64,000 bases of DNA from Clostridiaceae bacterium (lineage in GTDB: Bacteria > Bacillota > Clostridia > DSM-8532). The notes under the pieces are model-generated. The model was not told where the DNA came from. It worked only from the letters and a program-made list of their open reading frames with translations, and made no database searches. This document shows positions 53,115-62,167 of this stretch, piece after piece; positions within the stretch are counted from its first letter, which is position 1; each line of letters begins with the position of its first letter. The position numbers and the translations under genes were made by a program. The stretch spans positions 1 to 64,000 of the forward strand of contig JAAYAD010000034.1 in NCBI GenBank assembly GCA_012719545.1, given 5' to 3'.

Positions 53115-54182
53115 CTAAATCTTAAGCTCATTCTTAATCTCGTATATCTTTGACATAATATCATTTACTGTGGGAATCATTCCGCCCATTCTTCCGGTAA
53201 AGTAAACGGGCTTCTTTCCGTTGACCGTAAGCCTTACGTCCTCAACCATCTGCCCTGCACTCATTTCAACAGTTAAAAAGGCTGAAGGAATATCAATGAC
53301 TTTTTCGAAGGCATCAACCGGGAAAGGCCACAGTGTAATTGGTCTTACAAGGCCGATATTAATTCCCTGCTCTTTTGCTTCTTTTATAACGCCCTTGCAT
53401 ATGCGGGCAACCGATCCATATGCCACAAGAATAATATCAGCATTCTCGCAGTTATAAAGCTCATAGCGCTGTTCTTTTTCATAAATCAGCCTGTATTTTT
53501 TCTGTAAGTCATTATTCCATTGCTCAAGGATGACAGGGTCAATATGAATGGATGTGATTATATTGTGCTCTCTCTCGTTATTATGTCCGCATGTTGCCCA
53601 GGACTTGTCATAGGTTTCTATTTTCTCTTCGTCCCGGAAATTTACAACCTCCATCATCTGACCCAGCACGCCGTCACCTAATATCATGGTAAGTATCCTG
53701 TAACGATCTGCTATGTTAAATGCCTCAACGGTAAGCTCATACAGCTCCTGGACACTAGAAGGGGCAAGAACTACCATGTGATAATCGCCATGGCCTCCGC
53801 CCTTAGTTGCCTGGAAATAATCGCTCTGGGAAGGCTGAATGCCTCCAAGACCTGGGCCGCCTCGCATAATATTAACTATCACGGCAGGAAGCTGTGCTCC
53901 CGCAGCATAGGATATGCCCTCCATCTTAAGGCTTATTCCGGGACTTGATGATGATGTCATAACGCGTTTTCCGGTGCTGGCTGCGCCGTAAACCATATTA
54001 ATTGCAGAAACTTCACTTTCTGCCTGGAGGAATACGCCTCCAACCTTAGGCATTGCTTTAGCCATATAATGTGCAATTTCTGTCTGAGGAGTAATAGGAT
54101 ATCCGAAATAGTGGCGGCATCCCGCACGTATTGCTGCCTCTGCGATAACCTCATTGCCTTTCATCAAAAGCTTTTGTCCCAT
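53115..54182 (-). CDS. vorA: 2-oxoacid:ferredoxin oxidoreductase alpha subunit
   Basis: The 355-residue alpha subunit has the pyrimidine-binding domain and transketolase-like C-domain with GNEVIAEAAIRAGCRHYFGYPITPQTEI (YPITPQTE), SSSSPGISLKMEG, and a VEMSAGQMVEDVRL segment. It is full length and intact. The ferredoxin-type delta gene precedes it by 15 bases, giving operon order delta-alpha-beta-gamma. Confidence 0.92.
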   Translation of the reverse strand: MGQKLLMKGNEVIAEAAIRAGCRHYFGYPITPQTEIAHYMAKAMPKVGGVFLQAESEVSAINMVYGAASTGKRVMTSSSSPGISLKMEGISYAAGAQLPAVIVNIMRGGPGLGGIQPSQSDYFQATKGGGHGDYHMVVLAPSSVQELYELTVEAFNIADRYRILTMILGDGVLGQMMEVVNFRDEEKIETYDKSWATCGHNNEREHNIITSIHIDPVILEQWNNDLQKKYRLIYEKEQRYELYNCENADIILVAYGSVARICKGVIKEAKEQGINIGLVRPITLWPFPVDAFEKVIDIPSAFLTVEMSAGQMVEDVRLTVNGKKPVYFTGRMGGMIPTVNDIMSKIYEIKNELKI

Positions 54183-54197
54183 GGTGGATCCTCCTTT

Positions 54198-54401
54198 TTA
54201 CTTTGCTACTTCTATCACACAATCGGGGCAAACAGTAGCACAAAAAGCGCAGCCAATGCATTTGTCCATATCAGAAACCTCAACAGCGCAATAACCTTTT
54301 GCATTGAGTCTGCCCGATTCACGAATAATCATTTTGGGACAAACGTGTATGCACAAACCGCAGCCCTTGCAGCGCTCCTCCCTGAAAGTCACCTTTGCCA
54401 T
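54198..54401 (-). CDS. vorD: 2-oxoacid:ferredoxin oxidoreductase delta subunit (2[4Fe-4S])
   Basis: The 67-residue protein has two ferredoxin motifs, CKGCGLCIHVCPK and CIGCAFCATVCPD. It carries electrons from the TPP site to free ferredoxin. First gene of the operon. The gap upstream (54402-54697) holds a GCCGGT/ACCGGC inverted repeat near 54663-54686 without a T-run, and no open frame I can support. Confidence 0.93.
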   Translation of the reverse strand: MAKVTFREERCKGCGLCIHVCPKMIIRESGRLNAKGYCAVEVSDMDKCIGCAFCATVCPDCVIEVAK

Positions 54402-54697
54402 TTAAAGCTACTCCTTTTTTTAAAATCTCATTTCCATATATATACTTTTTTCTGTCAACAACGCCAAGCAGTTTTCATTTATTCCATAAAAAAAGCCTTA
54501 AACTTAAAGCCATAGTAAAAAGTTTATAATTTATTATATTACTTGTCAATAATACCATGTAATAAGATAAAGCGTTAAAGCATTTAAAACAGGCAAAATT
54601 AAATAATGTCAATTTAAAATATCGTTTTTTGATTTATAAAAATCAAGGAAGGTATTTCCTTATGCCGGTTATAGCCGTTACCGGCAGCTTATGAAGG

Positions 54698-55375
54698 CTA
54701 AAATGGCATTAAAATGTTCTTTTTAAGCACAAATACAGGGCTTTCCCCAATACTCTCCGGTTGCGGTTCCATGGTGTCCATTACACATGTGGCAGCAAGA
54801 GGAATACCTGTTTTTAAGGATATTTCCCTGGCTAATTCCAGCCCGTAAAGCAGGTCTTCTTGGGTTGTGTCGTCCATAAAATGGGTGTTGTTTATAAGCT
54901 TTGTTATTTTGAGCCTTGATGCCGCCTCAATCTCCATAATGTACTGGACTGTATCTTCAAGGTTTTGAGTCATGGGTCTTGACCTGTTAAAGACAAAGAA
55001 CATATCGTAATCGTCTTTTGGAATGTCAAAGTGATATCGGCCTAAAACACGTGCCCCGTCCTCGTCGCCGCCAACATCGAGAACGGTGTATACTGATTTG
55101 TTTTTTAAAGCGGCAGATATTTCAGGTATAAGGGCAGGAACATCCACATTAGTATTTGCGAAAAGAGGCGCCACAACCTTAATGCCCAAATCCTCAAGCT
55201 TGTTTTTGGCATCCACGCTTCTGAAAAAAGGATTAACTATGTCCATGTCTGCCAGAAGTACATGATTATGCTCTTCTTTTATTTTAAGAGCCGCATTAAC
55301 AGATATTTCTGATTTTCCGCTGCCATAGTGGCCGCAGAATATATTTATTCTTTTCTTAAAAAGCAAAGGAACCAT
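54698..55375 (-). CDS. P-loop NTPase of unknown function near the oxidoreductase operon
   Basis: The 225-residue protein has a Walker A CGHYGSGKSE (about 14-23), a LADMDIVNPFFRS strand, a VLDVGGDEDGARVLGRY strand with Asp and Gly in the place of Walker B, and an NRSRP segment. The layout recalls SIMIBI-class proteins (NifH/MinD/MRP-type). ATG 55375 overlaps the stop of the fumarase-like gene by one base (TGATG). I do not recognise the family. Proximity to the Fe-S enzyme suggests cluster-related or maturation roles, but that is speculation. Confidence 0.75.
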   Translation of the reverse strand: MVPLLFKKRINIFCGHYGSGKSEISVNAALKIKEEHNHVLLADMDIVNPFFRSVDAKNKLEDLGIKVVAPLFANTNVDVPALIPEISAALKNKSVYTVLDVGGDEDGARVLGRYHFDIPKDDYDMFFVFNRSRPMTQNLEDTVQYIMEIEAASRLKITKLINNTHFMDDTTQEDLLYGLELAREISLKTGIPLAATCVMDTMEPQPESIGESPVFVLKKNILMPF

Positions 55376-55932
55376 CAAATTTCATCCTTTATCTGGTACT
55401 TAAGTCTGCCTTCCCTGTACAAATCCCTGCCTTCAACATCAATAATTACAATGCAGGGCATATTTTCTACCTCAATTCTCCGGATTGCCTCGGTGCCTAA
55501 ATCCTCAAAGGCTATTATCTCCTCTTTTTTGATGCATGATGATATGAGCGCTCCGGCTCCTCCGATTGCGCCAAAATATACCGAGCCGTATTTCTTTATT
55601 GCCTCTGTCACTTGCTTACTTCGAAGTCCCTTTCCAATCATGCCTTTTAAGCCAAGTTCTATAAGCTTTGGGGCATATGCATCCATTCTTCCGCTGGTGG
55701 TTGGCCCTGCGGAGCCAATAACTTTACCCTCTCTTGCAGGGCATGGGCCAACATAATAAATGACCTGGCCCTTTACATCGAAGGGAAGAGGCTCGCCTTT
55801 TTCAATAAGTTCTATCATTCGCTTATGAGCCGCATCCCGGGCAGTATACAGAACGCCGGAAATGTACACCTCATCCCCTGCCTTGAGTTCACGAATTATA
55901 TCATCATCCAAAGGTGTTACAAGCCTTTTCAT
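55375..55932 (-). CDS. Fumarase class I beta-type subunit (Fe-S hydro-lyase)
   Basis: The 185-residue protein has the C-terminal domain of class I fumarase and tartrate dehydratase: LKAGDEVYISGVLYTARDAAHK, VGSAGPTTSGRMDAY-like GSAGPTTSGRM, and GAIGGAGALISSCI. The alpha subunit carrying the Fe-S cysteines is not adjacent, so the catalytic pair must be completed from elsewhere. In clostridia this subunit often follows the alpha gene directly. It shares one base with the P-loop gene. Confidence 0.88.
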   Translation of the reverse strand: MKRLVTPLDDDIIRELKAGDEVYISGVLYTARDAAHKRMIELIEKGEPLPFDVKGQVIYYVGPCPAREGKVIGSAGPTTSGRMDAYAPKLIELGLKGMIGKGLRSKQVTEAIKKYGSVYFGAIGGAGALISSCIKKEEIIAFEDLGTEAIRRIEVENMPCIVIIDVEGRDLYREGRLKYQIKDEI

Positions 55933-55996
55933 AAGAACTTATCCTCTCGTCCATGAGTATCCGGGAAACCAGTATGAAAGGCTGTTATCAGCTTGC

Positions 55997-56740
55997 TTAC
56001 ATATTTAAGCCGTAAATCCTGCACAGTTCTTCGGTATAGTTCCCCCATTGGTCGTATATGACTAAATTTGGCATTATTTTAAGACCTGCGTTTCCGTTTT
56101 TCAAGCCTTTAATCAAAAAAAGCCCGGGGGCCTGCCCCTCTTTGGCAACAACCATACGCAAAATTTTAGGCTCAATTTTTACCCATCTCATACCAGTAAT
56201 CACATCTGTAAGTCTTTCGGGTCTGTGAACCATATAAAATTCCCCGTTGGGCTTTAGCATTGAACGCGCACAGTCCAGCACGTCATCCAATGTACAGTAT
56301 ATTTCATGCCTTGATATGGCCTTGCTTTCAGTAGGATTTACAAAACCCGTTCCTACCTTTGAATAAGGCGGATTGGTAACCACAACGTCATATGTGGCAG
56401 CACCAAGTAAATCTTTTGCTGCTTTTAAGTCCCCTTCAATTATCTCTATTCTGTCGTTCAGGCCATTTCCTTCAACGCTTCTTTTGGCCATGTCTGCGAT
56501 ATCGGGCTGTATCTCAATTCCTGTAATCCACTTAGCGTTGGTTTTAGCCGCCAGAAGGATTGGAATTATTCCTGTGCCGGTACCCAGGTCCAGCACTCTT
56601 TTGGGCTTAAGTATTGAAACAAAATTAGCCAACAGGACTGCATCCATTCCAAAACGGAATTTGTCCTTTTTCTGCAGTATATAAAGCCCTTTTATCTGCA
56701 GATCCTCCAATGTCTCATCAGGAAGTGCATTAAATCCCAT
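55997..56740 (-). CDS. trmN6: tRNA1(Val) A37 N6-methyltransferase, TrmN6-like
   Basis: SAM-dependent methyltransferase with DLGTGTGIIPILLA (motif I), EIQPDIADMA and the NPPY amino-methylase motif in VVTNPPYSKVG. The 247-residue protein matches YfiC/TrmN6 and B. subtilis YabB, whose neighbours are the same as here (ricT, holB, yaaR, tmk). Substrate assignment follows the family. Confidence 0.88.
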   Translation of the reverse strand: MGFNALPDETLEDLQIKGLYILQKKDKFRFGMDAVLLANFVSILKPKRVLDLGTGTGIIPILLAAKTNAKWITGIEIQPDIADMAKRSVEGNGLNDRIEIIEGDLKAAKDLLGAATYDVVVTNPPYSKVGTGFVNPTESKAISRHEIYCTLDDVLDCARSMLKPNGEFYMVHRPERLTDVITGMRWVKIEPKILRMVVAKEGQAPGLFLIKGLKNGNAGLKIMPNLVIYDQWGNYTEELCRIYGLNM

Positions 56741-56762
56741 ATAACCTCATCCTAAAGAAAAA

Positions 56763-56782
56763 GGCCAAGAACAAGCCTGGCC
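56763..56782 (-). terminator. Terminator after the small ferredoxin gene
   Basis: GGCCA and TGGCC pair around a 10-base loop, followed on the minus strand by T5CTTT. It lies about 20 bases past the stop and before the methyltransferase start. Confidence 0.65.
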
Positions 56783-56802
56783 AATTAATTCACTATTAAT
56801 TC

Positions 56803-56973
56803 TTACTTAGGCTGCGGTGCCTCAACGGGACAAACACTAGCGCATGAACCGCAATCTATACAAGTGCTTTCATCTATTGTGTATGTCTCTTCACCTGCAG
56901 ATATGCAGCTTACAGGGCATTCGGGCTCGCAAGCTCCACAGCTAATGCATTCACTGGAAATAAAGTATGCCAT
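56803..56973 (-). CDS. Small 2[4Fe-4S] ferredoxin
   Basis: The 56-residue protein has two cluster motifs, CISCGACEPECP and CIDCGSCASVCP, the clostridial ferredoxin form, and starts MAYFISSEC. The ATG has GGAGG 10 bases upstream. It is too short for many automated gene lists. In Bacillus the matching place, between yaaT and trmN6, holds yabA (a replication-initiation regulator). A general electron-carrier role is expected; any link to RicT, itself an Fe-S protein, is a guess. Confidence 0.93.
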   Translation of the reverse strand: MAYFISSECISCGACEPECPVSCISAGEETYTIDESTCIDCGSCASVCPVEAPQPK

Positions 56974-57075
56974 TTAAGTGCCACCTCCCAATACATTTTG
57001 GATGTATACATTATCCAGAAGATATCGTATACCATATCTCCCTTAATGTCAATGATAAATAAGGCTATACACTTT

Positions 57076-57948
57076 TCAGTCTTCAAGCTCCTTGAGTTCC
57101 TCAAGCTCCTTTTCATCAATCTCGGGAGCCTTTTCAACGTCCTTGACGACTTTTACATCATTGAAGCTGAAATCCATAATATCGGTCCCCTGTTCATTGT
57201 CAAGCTTTACCTTGACCAGTTCTCTCAACAGGTTAACCTGTACAACTGTACCCTGACCGTTGGGGGTCTGAACAACCGCATCGACCTTTGGAGCCTTATT
57301 AAGCAGGTACTCATAGGTTTCCTGCTCATATTTAAGACAGCACATAAGCCTTCCGCAGGTTCCGGAAATCTTCGCGGGGTTTAAGGACAGGGACTGCTCC
57401 TTAGCCATCTTTATGGATACAGGAGTGAATTCTGAAAGGTGGGTGCTGCAGCACAAAGGACGGCCGCAGGGACCCAAAGCCCCCATCATTTTAGCTTCAT
57501 CCCTTACCCCTATCTGTCTTAACTCAATTCTTGTCCTGAAGACAGAAGCAAGGTCTTTTACCAGTTCTCTGAAATCGATACGCCCATCGGCAGTAAAGTA
57601 GAAAAGCACTTTGTTATTGTCAAAGGTATATTCAACATCTATGAGCTTCATTTCAAGGCCGTGTTTCTTTATCTTTTCAAGGCATATATTAAATGCCTCT
57701 TTTTCCTTCTCATGGTTTTCCTCGACATGCTTAAGGTCGTTTTCATCAGCCTTGCGGATTACATTTTTCAGGGGCGCAACTACTTCTTCATCCGGAACCT
57801 CATGGTTTGGAATCACTACTGTGCCGCATTCAACTCCTCTGGCCGTTTCAACTATTACCTTATCACCTTTGTCAAAGTTCAAACCACATGGGTCAAAATA
57901 ATATATCTTACCTGCAGTCCTGAAACGGACTCCAACAACATTTACCAT
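57076..57948 (-). CDS. ricT: RicT/YaaT PSP1-domain protein
   Basis: The 290-residue protein has a PSP1 domain with GVRFRTAGKIYYFDP at the start and four cysteines in GPCGRPLCCS and GTCGRLMCCL that bind [4Fe-4S]. RicT (YaaT) works with RicA and RicF to promote mRNA processing by RNase Y and supports sporulation and biofilm changes in B. subtilis. The C-terminal Glu/Lys/Asp tail is charged. RicA and RicF are not in the window. Confidence 0.92.
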   Translation of the reverse strand: MVNVVGVRFRTAGKIYYFDPCGLNFDKGDKVIVETARGVECGTVVIPNHEVPDEEVVAPLKNVIRKADENDLKHVEENHEKEKEAFNICLEKIKKHGLEMKLIDVEYTFDNNKVLFYFTADGRIDFRELVKDLASVFRTRIELRQIGVRDEAKMMGALGPCGRPLCCSTHLSEFTPVSIKMAKEQSLSLNPAKISGTCGRLMCCLKYEQETYEYLLNKAPKVDAVVQTPNGQGTVVQVNLLRELVKVKLDNEQGTDIMDFSFNDVKVVKDVEKAPEIDEKELEELKELED

Positions 57949-57971
57949 GCAATATCCTCCTGCGGGCCAAC

Positions 57972-58919
57972 TTACTTAAGTTCAAGCGTAACCATATCCA
58001 CTGCAAGCTGATAATTCATGTTACGCTTAAGATTGGCCCTGATGTCTGATATTTTAGATATTTTATCAAGAATATCTGAAGAATTAAAGCTTTTTGCATA
58101 CTCTAATATCTTATCCTTTTTATCGCAATTAATCAACTCTTCTCCTAAACCGTAAAGAACAAACAATATGTCTCTATAAACGGTTTCCAGTATGTCCATG
58201 CATTGTGTGAAGACTTCCTTTTTACCTGATAAGTACTGGTTAAAATCAAGCATGGAAAGTTCATCTTCAAAAACAAACTTCATGACCATTTCCCGGTTCT
58301 TCTCAAAATTTGAGTCACTGATTAGATCAATTGCTCTTCCCGGCACACCCATGCTCCACTTTAGAAGATGCTCCTTACCCCTTGCATCAATCCCTGTCAT
58401 TTCAAGTATTTCCTTAAGTTCCTCAGTTGAGTAGGGCTGAAGCTTAAGTTGAACAACACGGGATCTGACTGTAACAATAAGGGATTCAAAATATGCTGTG
58501 GTAAGAAAAATTACTGCATATTCCGGCGGCTCCTCCAAAGTCTTTAAAAGGCAGTTCTGGGCGTCAACAGTCATCCTGTCGGCATCCTCAATCACATATA
58601 CCTTTCTGCTATGGGAAGGACGTACCCCTATATCGTCAATGAGTTCTCTGATTTGCTTTATCAATATTTTCTGGGTACTGCTCCTTACAGCCATAAACTG
58701 AGGATTGGAACCTGCCTCAAAGCTTTTGCAGGATCTGCACTTACCGCAGGGAGCTGAATCTGCGGAGCCGGTGCACAATATCATTTTTGCAAGATAGTGA
58801 GCAAGAGATTTTTTGCCTATACCAACAGGTCCTGTCAATGTATAGGCATGGCTCATAGTATTATTGACTATTTTATCTTTAAAGCCTTCTATAATAGTCC
58901 TCTGACCAATGAACTTCAT
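57972..58919 (-). CDS. holB: DNA polymerase III delta' subunit
   Basis: Clamp-loader subunit. The 315-residue protein has an AAA+ domain with a P-loop-like GPVGIGKKSLAHYL. The expected Thr/Ser after GK is Lys, so ATP binding is probably weak or absent, as in many delta' proteins. A zinc module follows with CTGSADSAPCGKCRSC, then the VIEDADRMT Walker B region and the SRVVQLK sensor. The gene is in the usual cluster with tmk and yaaR. Confidence 0.93.
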   Translation of the reverse strand: MKFIGQRTIIEGFKDKIVNNTMSHAYTLTGPVGIGKKSLAHYLAKMILCTGSADSAPCGKCRSCKSFEAGSNPQFMAVRSSTQKILIKQIRELIDDIGVRPSHSRKVYVIEDADRMTVDAQNCLLKTLEEPPEYAVIFLTTAYFESLIVTVRSRVVQLKLQPYSTEELKEILEMTGIDARGKEHLLKWSMGVPGRAIDLISDSNFEKNREMVMKFVFEDELSMLDFNQYLSGKKEVFTQCMDILETVYRDILFVLYGLGEELINCDKKDKILEYAKSFNSSDILDKISKISDIRANLKRNMNYQLAVDMVTLELK

Positions 58920-58935
58920 AATAACTTCCTTTATG

Positions 58936-59397
58936 TCACAGTATCAGGTCAAGCACAAGACCGCGGATGTCCTCAATACGGCCTAAAATCTTAAGATTAT
59001 CCTTTTCCGAGCTTAATACGTCAGCAGTAAGCTGCTCAAGCTTCTCATTTATGGTCTTAACCAATGCAAATACCCTGTGCCGTCCCCTTCTGTCAACAAA
59101 GCTTTCTTTGGAAAAACGGCCTGAGCTTCTGACAGCTTCGCTTAAAAACTCCATTACAAGCTTTTTATATTTTTTCAACTCGTAAATGTCAATATGTTCA
59201 GACAGAATTTTACCCTGTTTTTCAATTTCCTGAGCCATTTTTTTAAGCTCCTCGTCCTGAGCCTGGGAAAAATGCCTGTCCATATGGTTGCCAAACTGGG
59301 TTCCAGTCTTCTGGCTAATCCTGCCTGCATCCCTTTCGGCCGGAACTCTGATACCGTGGGGCTTTCTTCCTGAACCACCGTCAATTTTCAATGCCAT
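58936..59397 (-). CDS. yaaR: YaaR family (DUF327) protein
   Basis: The 153-residue protein is mostly helical with two long amphipathic segments (residues 40-110), including ILSEHIDIYELKKYKKLVMEF and the RRGRHRVFALVKTINEKLEQL region (in part RVFALVKTINEKL). The family occurs in the tmk-holB region of Bacilli and Clostridia; function not known. A further neighbour in Bacillus, yaaQ/darA, is missing between tmk and yaaR here. Confidence 0.85.
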   Translation of the reverse strand: MALKIDGGSGRKPHGIRVPAERDAGRISQKTGTQFGNHMDRHFSQAQDEELKKMAQEIEKQGKILSEHIDIYELKKYKKLVMEFLSEAVRSSGRFSKESFVDRRGRHRVFALVKTINEKLEQLTADVLSSEKDNLKILGRIEDIRGLVLDLIL

Positions 59398-59401
59398 AAT
59401 A

Positions 59402-60040
59402 TCACCCCTCTAACTTATTAAGGAGTTGGTCTACATAAGCCTTTATGCTTTCAAATACCTGTTCCGGGCTTTTCTGAACATCTATGGGCTTTATTCTCTC
59501 CGGATATAGACTTATAAGGTTCTTATAGCCTTCATAGACACTGCGGTGAAACTCCATCTTCTCGCTTTCCATTCTGTCCGCTTCCTCACCGCTTGCATTT
59601 CTGCGTTGCATGGCAGTGTCTGCGTCAATATCCATAAAGAAGGTTATGTCGGGCATGCAATCCCCAATGGCATAGCTGTTTACAGTTCTCACGGCTTTAA
59701 GGCCAAGGCCTCTTCCCATAGCCTGATATGCATAGGAAGAATCAACAAACCTGTCGCAGATAACGGCTTTTCCTTCCTCTATGGCCGGCCTTATAAGGGT
59801 GTTAACAAGCTGTGCGCGTGATGCCGCATAAAGAATCATCTCAGTTACCGGATGCATATCCTTATTAGCCTTATCCAGCAGTATGCTTCGTATCTGCTCG
59901 CCTATTGGAGTGCCTCCAGGCTCTCTCGTTAATACAACTTCAATGCCTTTTTCCTTTAAATATTCTGATAAAAGCCTAATCTGTGTGGTTTTGCCCGAAC
60001 CGTCGTTACCTTCAAAAGTTATAAAAAAACCCTTCCTCAA
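59402..60040 (-). CDS. tmk: Thymidylate kinase
   Basis: Phosphorylates dTMP to dTDP. The 212-residue protein has Walker A EGNDGSGKTTQ, the DR-type motif as LTREPGG, the DRFVDSSYAYQ segment and a C-terminal helical LID region. Full length, 5 bases upstream of yaaR. Confidence 0.96.
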   Translation of the reverse strand: MRKGFFITFEGNDGSGKTTQIRLLSEYLKEKGIEVVLTREPGGTPIGEQIRSILLDKANKDMHPVTEMILYAASRAQLVNTLIRPAIEEGKAVICDRFVDSSYAYQAMGRGLGLKAVRTVNSYAIGDCMPDITFFMDIDADTAMQRRNASGEEADRMESEKMEFHRSVYEGYKNLISLYPERIKPIDVQKSPEQVFESIKAYVDQLLNKLEG

Positions 60041-60080
60041 TTAAATTCAACTCCAGTAAAGCTTAATTAATAAAGCCTGA

Positions 60081-61499
60081 TTAATATCTGCCGTTAAGTA
60101 TGGGTATTCTGCCATTGTTAACATTATTGACCCTATAGCCCATATCCAGTATGGAAACAAGGTATTGGGCAATTTCCCCTGTTACCTTTTCGCCGGCATT
60201 AAGTATTGGAATACCCGGCGGATATGGGACTATTGACGCTCCGCAAACAGATCCTACTGCTTCCTTTATCGGCACTTCCTCAACTTTATAATATAGTGCC
60301 TCATGGATGGAAAGCACCTTTTCAGGAAGCAAATTTGGCCAGTACAAAGTTGTTTCTGGGCTGTTTTTGTCTTTCGGATAATCCTTTGAGATTTCTTCAA
60401 GGGCAATTAACAGTCCTTCAAAGTCCTCTTTTTTATGATAAGGGGTAGCGATAAGCACTACGTTATATAAATCTGCCATTTCAGCGACAATGCCATACTT
60501 TTCAAAAAGAATCTCCCCTGCTTTAAGCCCTGTTAATGCAGTGTTTTTAAAGCTTAGTACAATCCGGGAAAAATCGTATTTTATATCTTCTTTAGGAGTA
60601 ACCCTTGTTATGGCTGTATTCTGAAGCTTACATTCAAAATCCTTTATATTAAGCCATAACTCATGGTACAAATCTTTTCCCAAAGCCTCCATGATATCTC
60701 TGGCAATATCCATTGATGCCATAAGTACATAGGACGGGCTTGTGGTCTGAACCATGGACGCGATTTTTTCTACCCGCTTACGGTCAACAAGGCCTTTTTT
60801 CTTTCCATGGAGCAGGGCAGTCTGGGTTAACGCAGGCAAAGTCTTGTGAAGGCTCTGGACACAAAGGTCCGCCCCGGAACTGATAGCAGGTTCAGGGAAC
60901 TTTTCGTAAAACCTGAAATGTGCGCCATGGGCTTCGTCAACCAAAAGCGGCACACGATAACCCTCTGCAAGCTCAGCTATCTTTCTAAGATTCAATGAAA
61001 TTCCGTAATAATTAGGGCTTGTAACTAGGATACCCTGCACATCGGGATTGGCTCTTAGCGCATTTTCAAAAGCTTCATAAGAAACACCCAGAGAAATTCC
61101 GTGAATTTTATCAACTTCAGGAAGAACGAACACCGGCTCAGCCTTAAACATGGCCAAAGCATTCAATACCGACACATGGCAGTCCCGGCCGACAATAAGC
61201 TTTCCACCGGGCTTTACAACTGCTCCAATCATGGCATGGATTCCCGATGTTGAGCCGTTAACCATAAAAAGCGTGTAATCTGCGCCAAAGCATTCTGCTG
61301 CCAGAGCCTGGGCTTCCTTTATTACTCCATCAGGTGAATGAAGACAGTCGGCTCCCGGAATTTCTGTGATATCAAGTTCTCCCGCCATTTTAAGTTGGCC
61401 ATTAAGGCCTCTTCCCAGTATGTGTCCGGGCATGTGGAAAGGCAAGGGATGCTTTTCACTGTAATTTTTAAGCATCTCGTATATAGGAACTTTCTTCAT
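60081..61499 (-). CDS. Orn/Lys/Arg decarboxylase-family PLP enzyme (YaaO-like)
   Basis: The 472-residue fold-type I PLP enzyme has FHMPGHILGRG near the N-terminus, VNGSTSGIHAMIGA, the cofactor His/Asp in VDEAHGAHF and the PLP lysine in SLHKTLPAL (Lys219). It lacks the N-terminal receiver-like wing of large biosynthetic decarboxylases and matches the shorter Firmicute form, such as B. subtilis SpeA/YaaO. Its amino acid substrate cannot be read here. Gene order YaaO-tmk is as in Bacillus. Confidence 0.9.
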   Translation of the reverse strand: MKKVPIYEMLKNYSEKHPLPFHMPGHILGRGLNGQLKMAGELDITEIPGADCLHSPDGVIKEAQALAAECFGADYTLFMVNGSTSGIHAMIGAVVKPGGKLIVGRDCHVSVLNALAMFKAEPVFVLPEVDKIHGISLGVSYEAFENALRANPDVQGILVTSPNYYGISLNLRKIAELAEGYRVPLLVDEAHGAHFRFYEKFPEPAISSGADLCVQSLHKTLPALTQTALLHGKKKGLVDRKRVEKIASMVQTTSPSYVLMASMDIARDIMEALGKDLYHELWLNIKDFECKLQNTAITRVTPKEDIKYDFSRIVLSFKNTALTGLKAGEILFEKYGIVAEMADLYNVVLIATPYHKKEDFEGLLIALEEISKDYPKDKNSPETTLYWPNLLPEKVLSIHEALYYKVEEVPIKEAVGSVCGASIVPYPPGIPILNAGEKVTGEIAQYLVSILDMGYRVNNVNNGRIPILNGRY

Positions 61500-61531
61500 A
61501 TACTATCCGTAATTAATCCGTGATCTTAAAA

Positions 61532-62149
61532 TTATTTAACAGCGCCTGCTTTATTGAAAGGATAAATTCTGAAAACGGCTTTTCCTTCCACCCATGAACG
61601 ATCAATAAGGCCAAATTCCCTGCTGTCACTGCTCTGTCCTCTGTTGTCACCTAAAACAAAGAGCTTTCCGGGCGGTACTGTCAATTTCTCCATATCTCCG
61701 TTTAATACAATATTTGCATATGGATCAATCCTGGCATAGCTTTCATCCTGAGCCACACCGTTTACAAAAAGCACATTGTCCCGGATTTCGATCTCATCAC
61801 CGGGTACACCAATGACTCTCTTAATAAGTCTGTTGCTTCTGTGAGCGCCATTGAACTTCTTTTGAATATCGGTTACATATATGGATATTCTTCCTAACAC
61901 TCCGTTAACAGGCTCATTCCTTAAAAATATAATTATGTCGCCACGCTTCGGTTCTTTAAATACATAGGAGAGTTTGTTCATAATAAGCTTGTCGCCGGGT
62001 GCCAGGGTATCCCTCATAGAACTCATATTCACTTCTGTTAACGCGAACAGTTCACTCTGAACAATTGAGGCAGCCAAAAAGGCAATGACAAATAATAAAA
62101 CCCAGTCAATAATCTCACGTAAAATGCTTTTTTCTGTCTTATTCTCCAA
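61532..62149 (-). CDS. lepB: Signal peptidase I
   Basis: Membrane-bound Ser/Lys protease that releases exported proteins. The 205-residue protein has one N-terminal membrane helix (about 10-30), the Ser motif SSMRDTL (Ser44; usual SMxPTL with Pro changed to Asp), the Lys motif RLIKRVIGVPGD (Lys110) and the closing GDNRGQSSDSREFG. The Pro to Asp change beside the nucleophile is unusual but not clearly disabling. It is separate from PilD, which processes prepilins. Confidence 0.93.
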   Translation of the reverse strand: MENKTEKSILREIIDWVLLFVIAFLAASIVQSELFALTEVNMSSMRDTLAPGDKLIMNKLSYVFKEPKRGDIIIFLRNEPVNGVLGRISIYVTDIQKKFNGAHRSNRLIKRVIGVPGDEIEIRDNVLFVNGVAQDESYARIDPYANIVLNGDMEKLTVPPGKLFVLGDNRGQSSDSREFGLIDRSWVEGKAVFRIYPFNKAGAVK

Positions 62150-62167
62150 TTTTTGCAGCTCCTTCCG

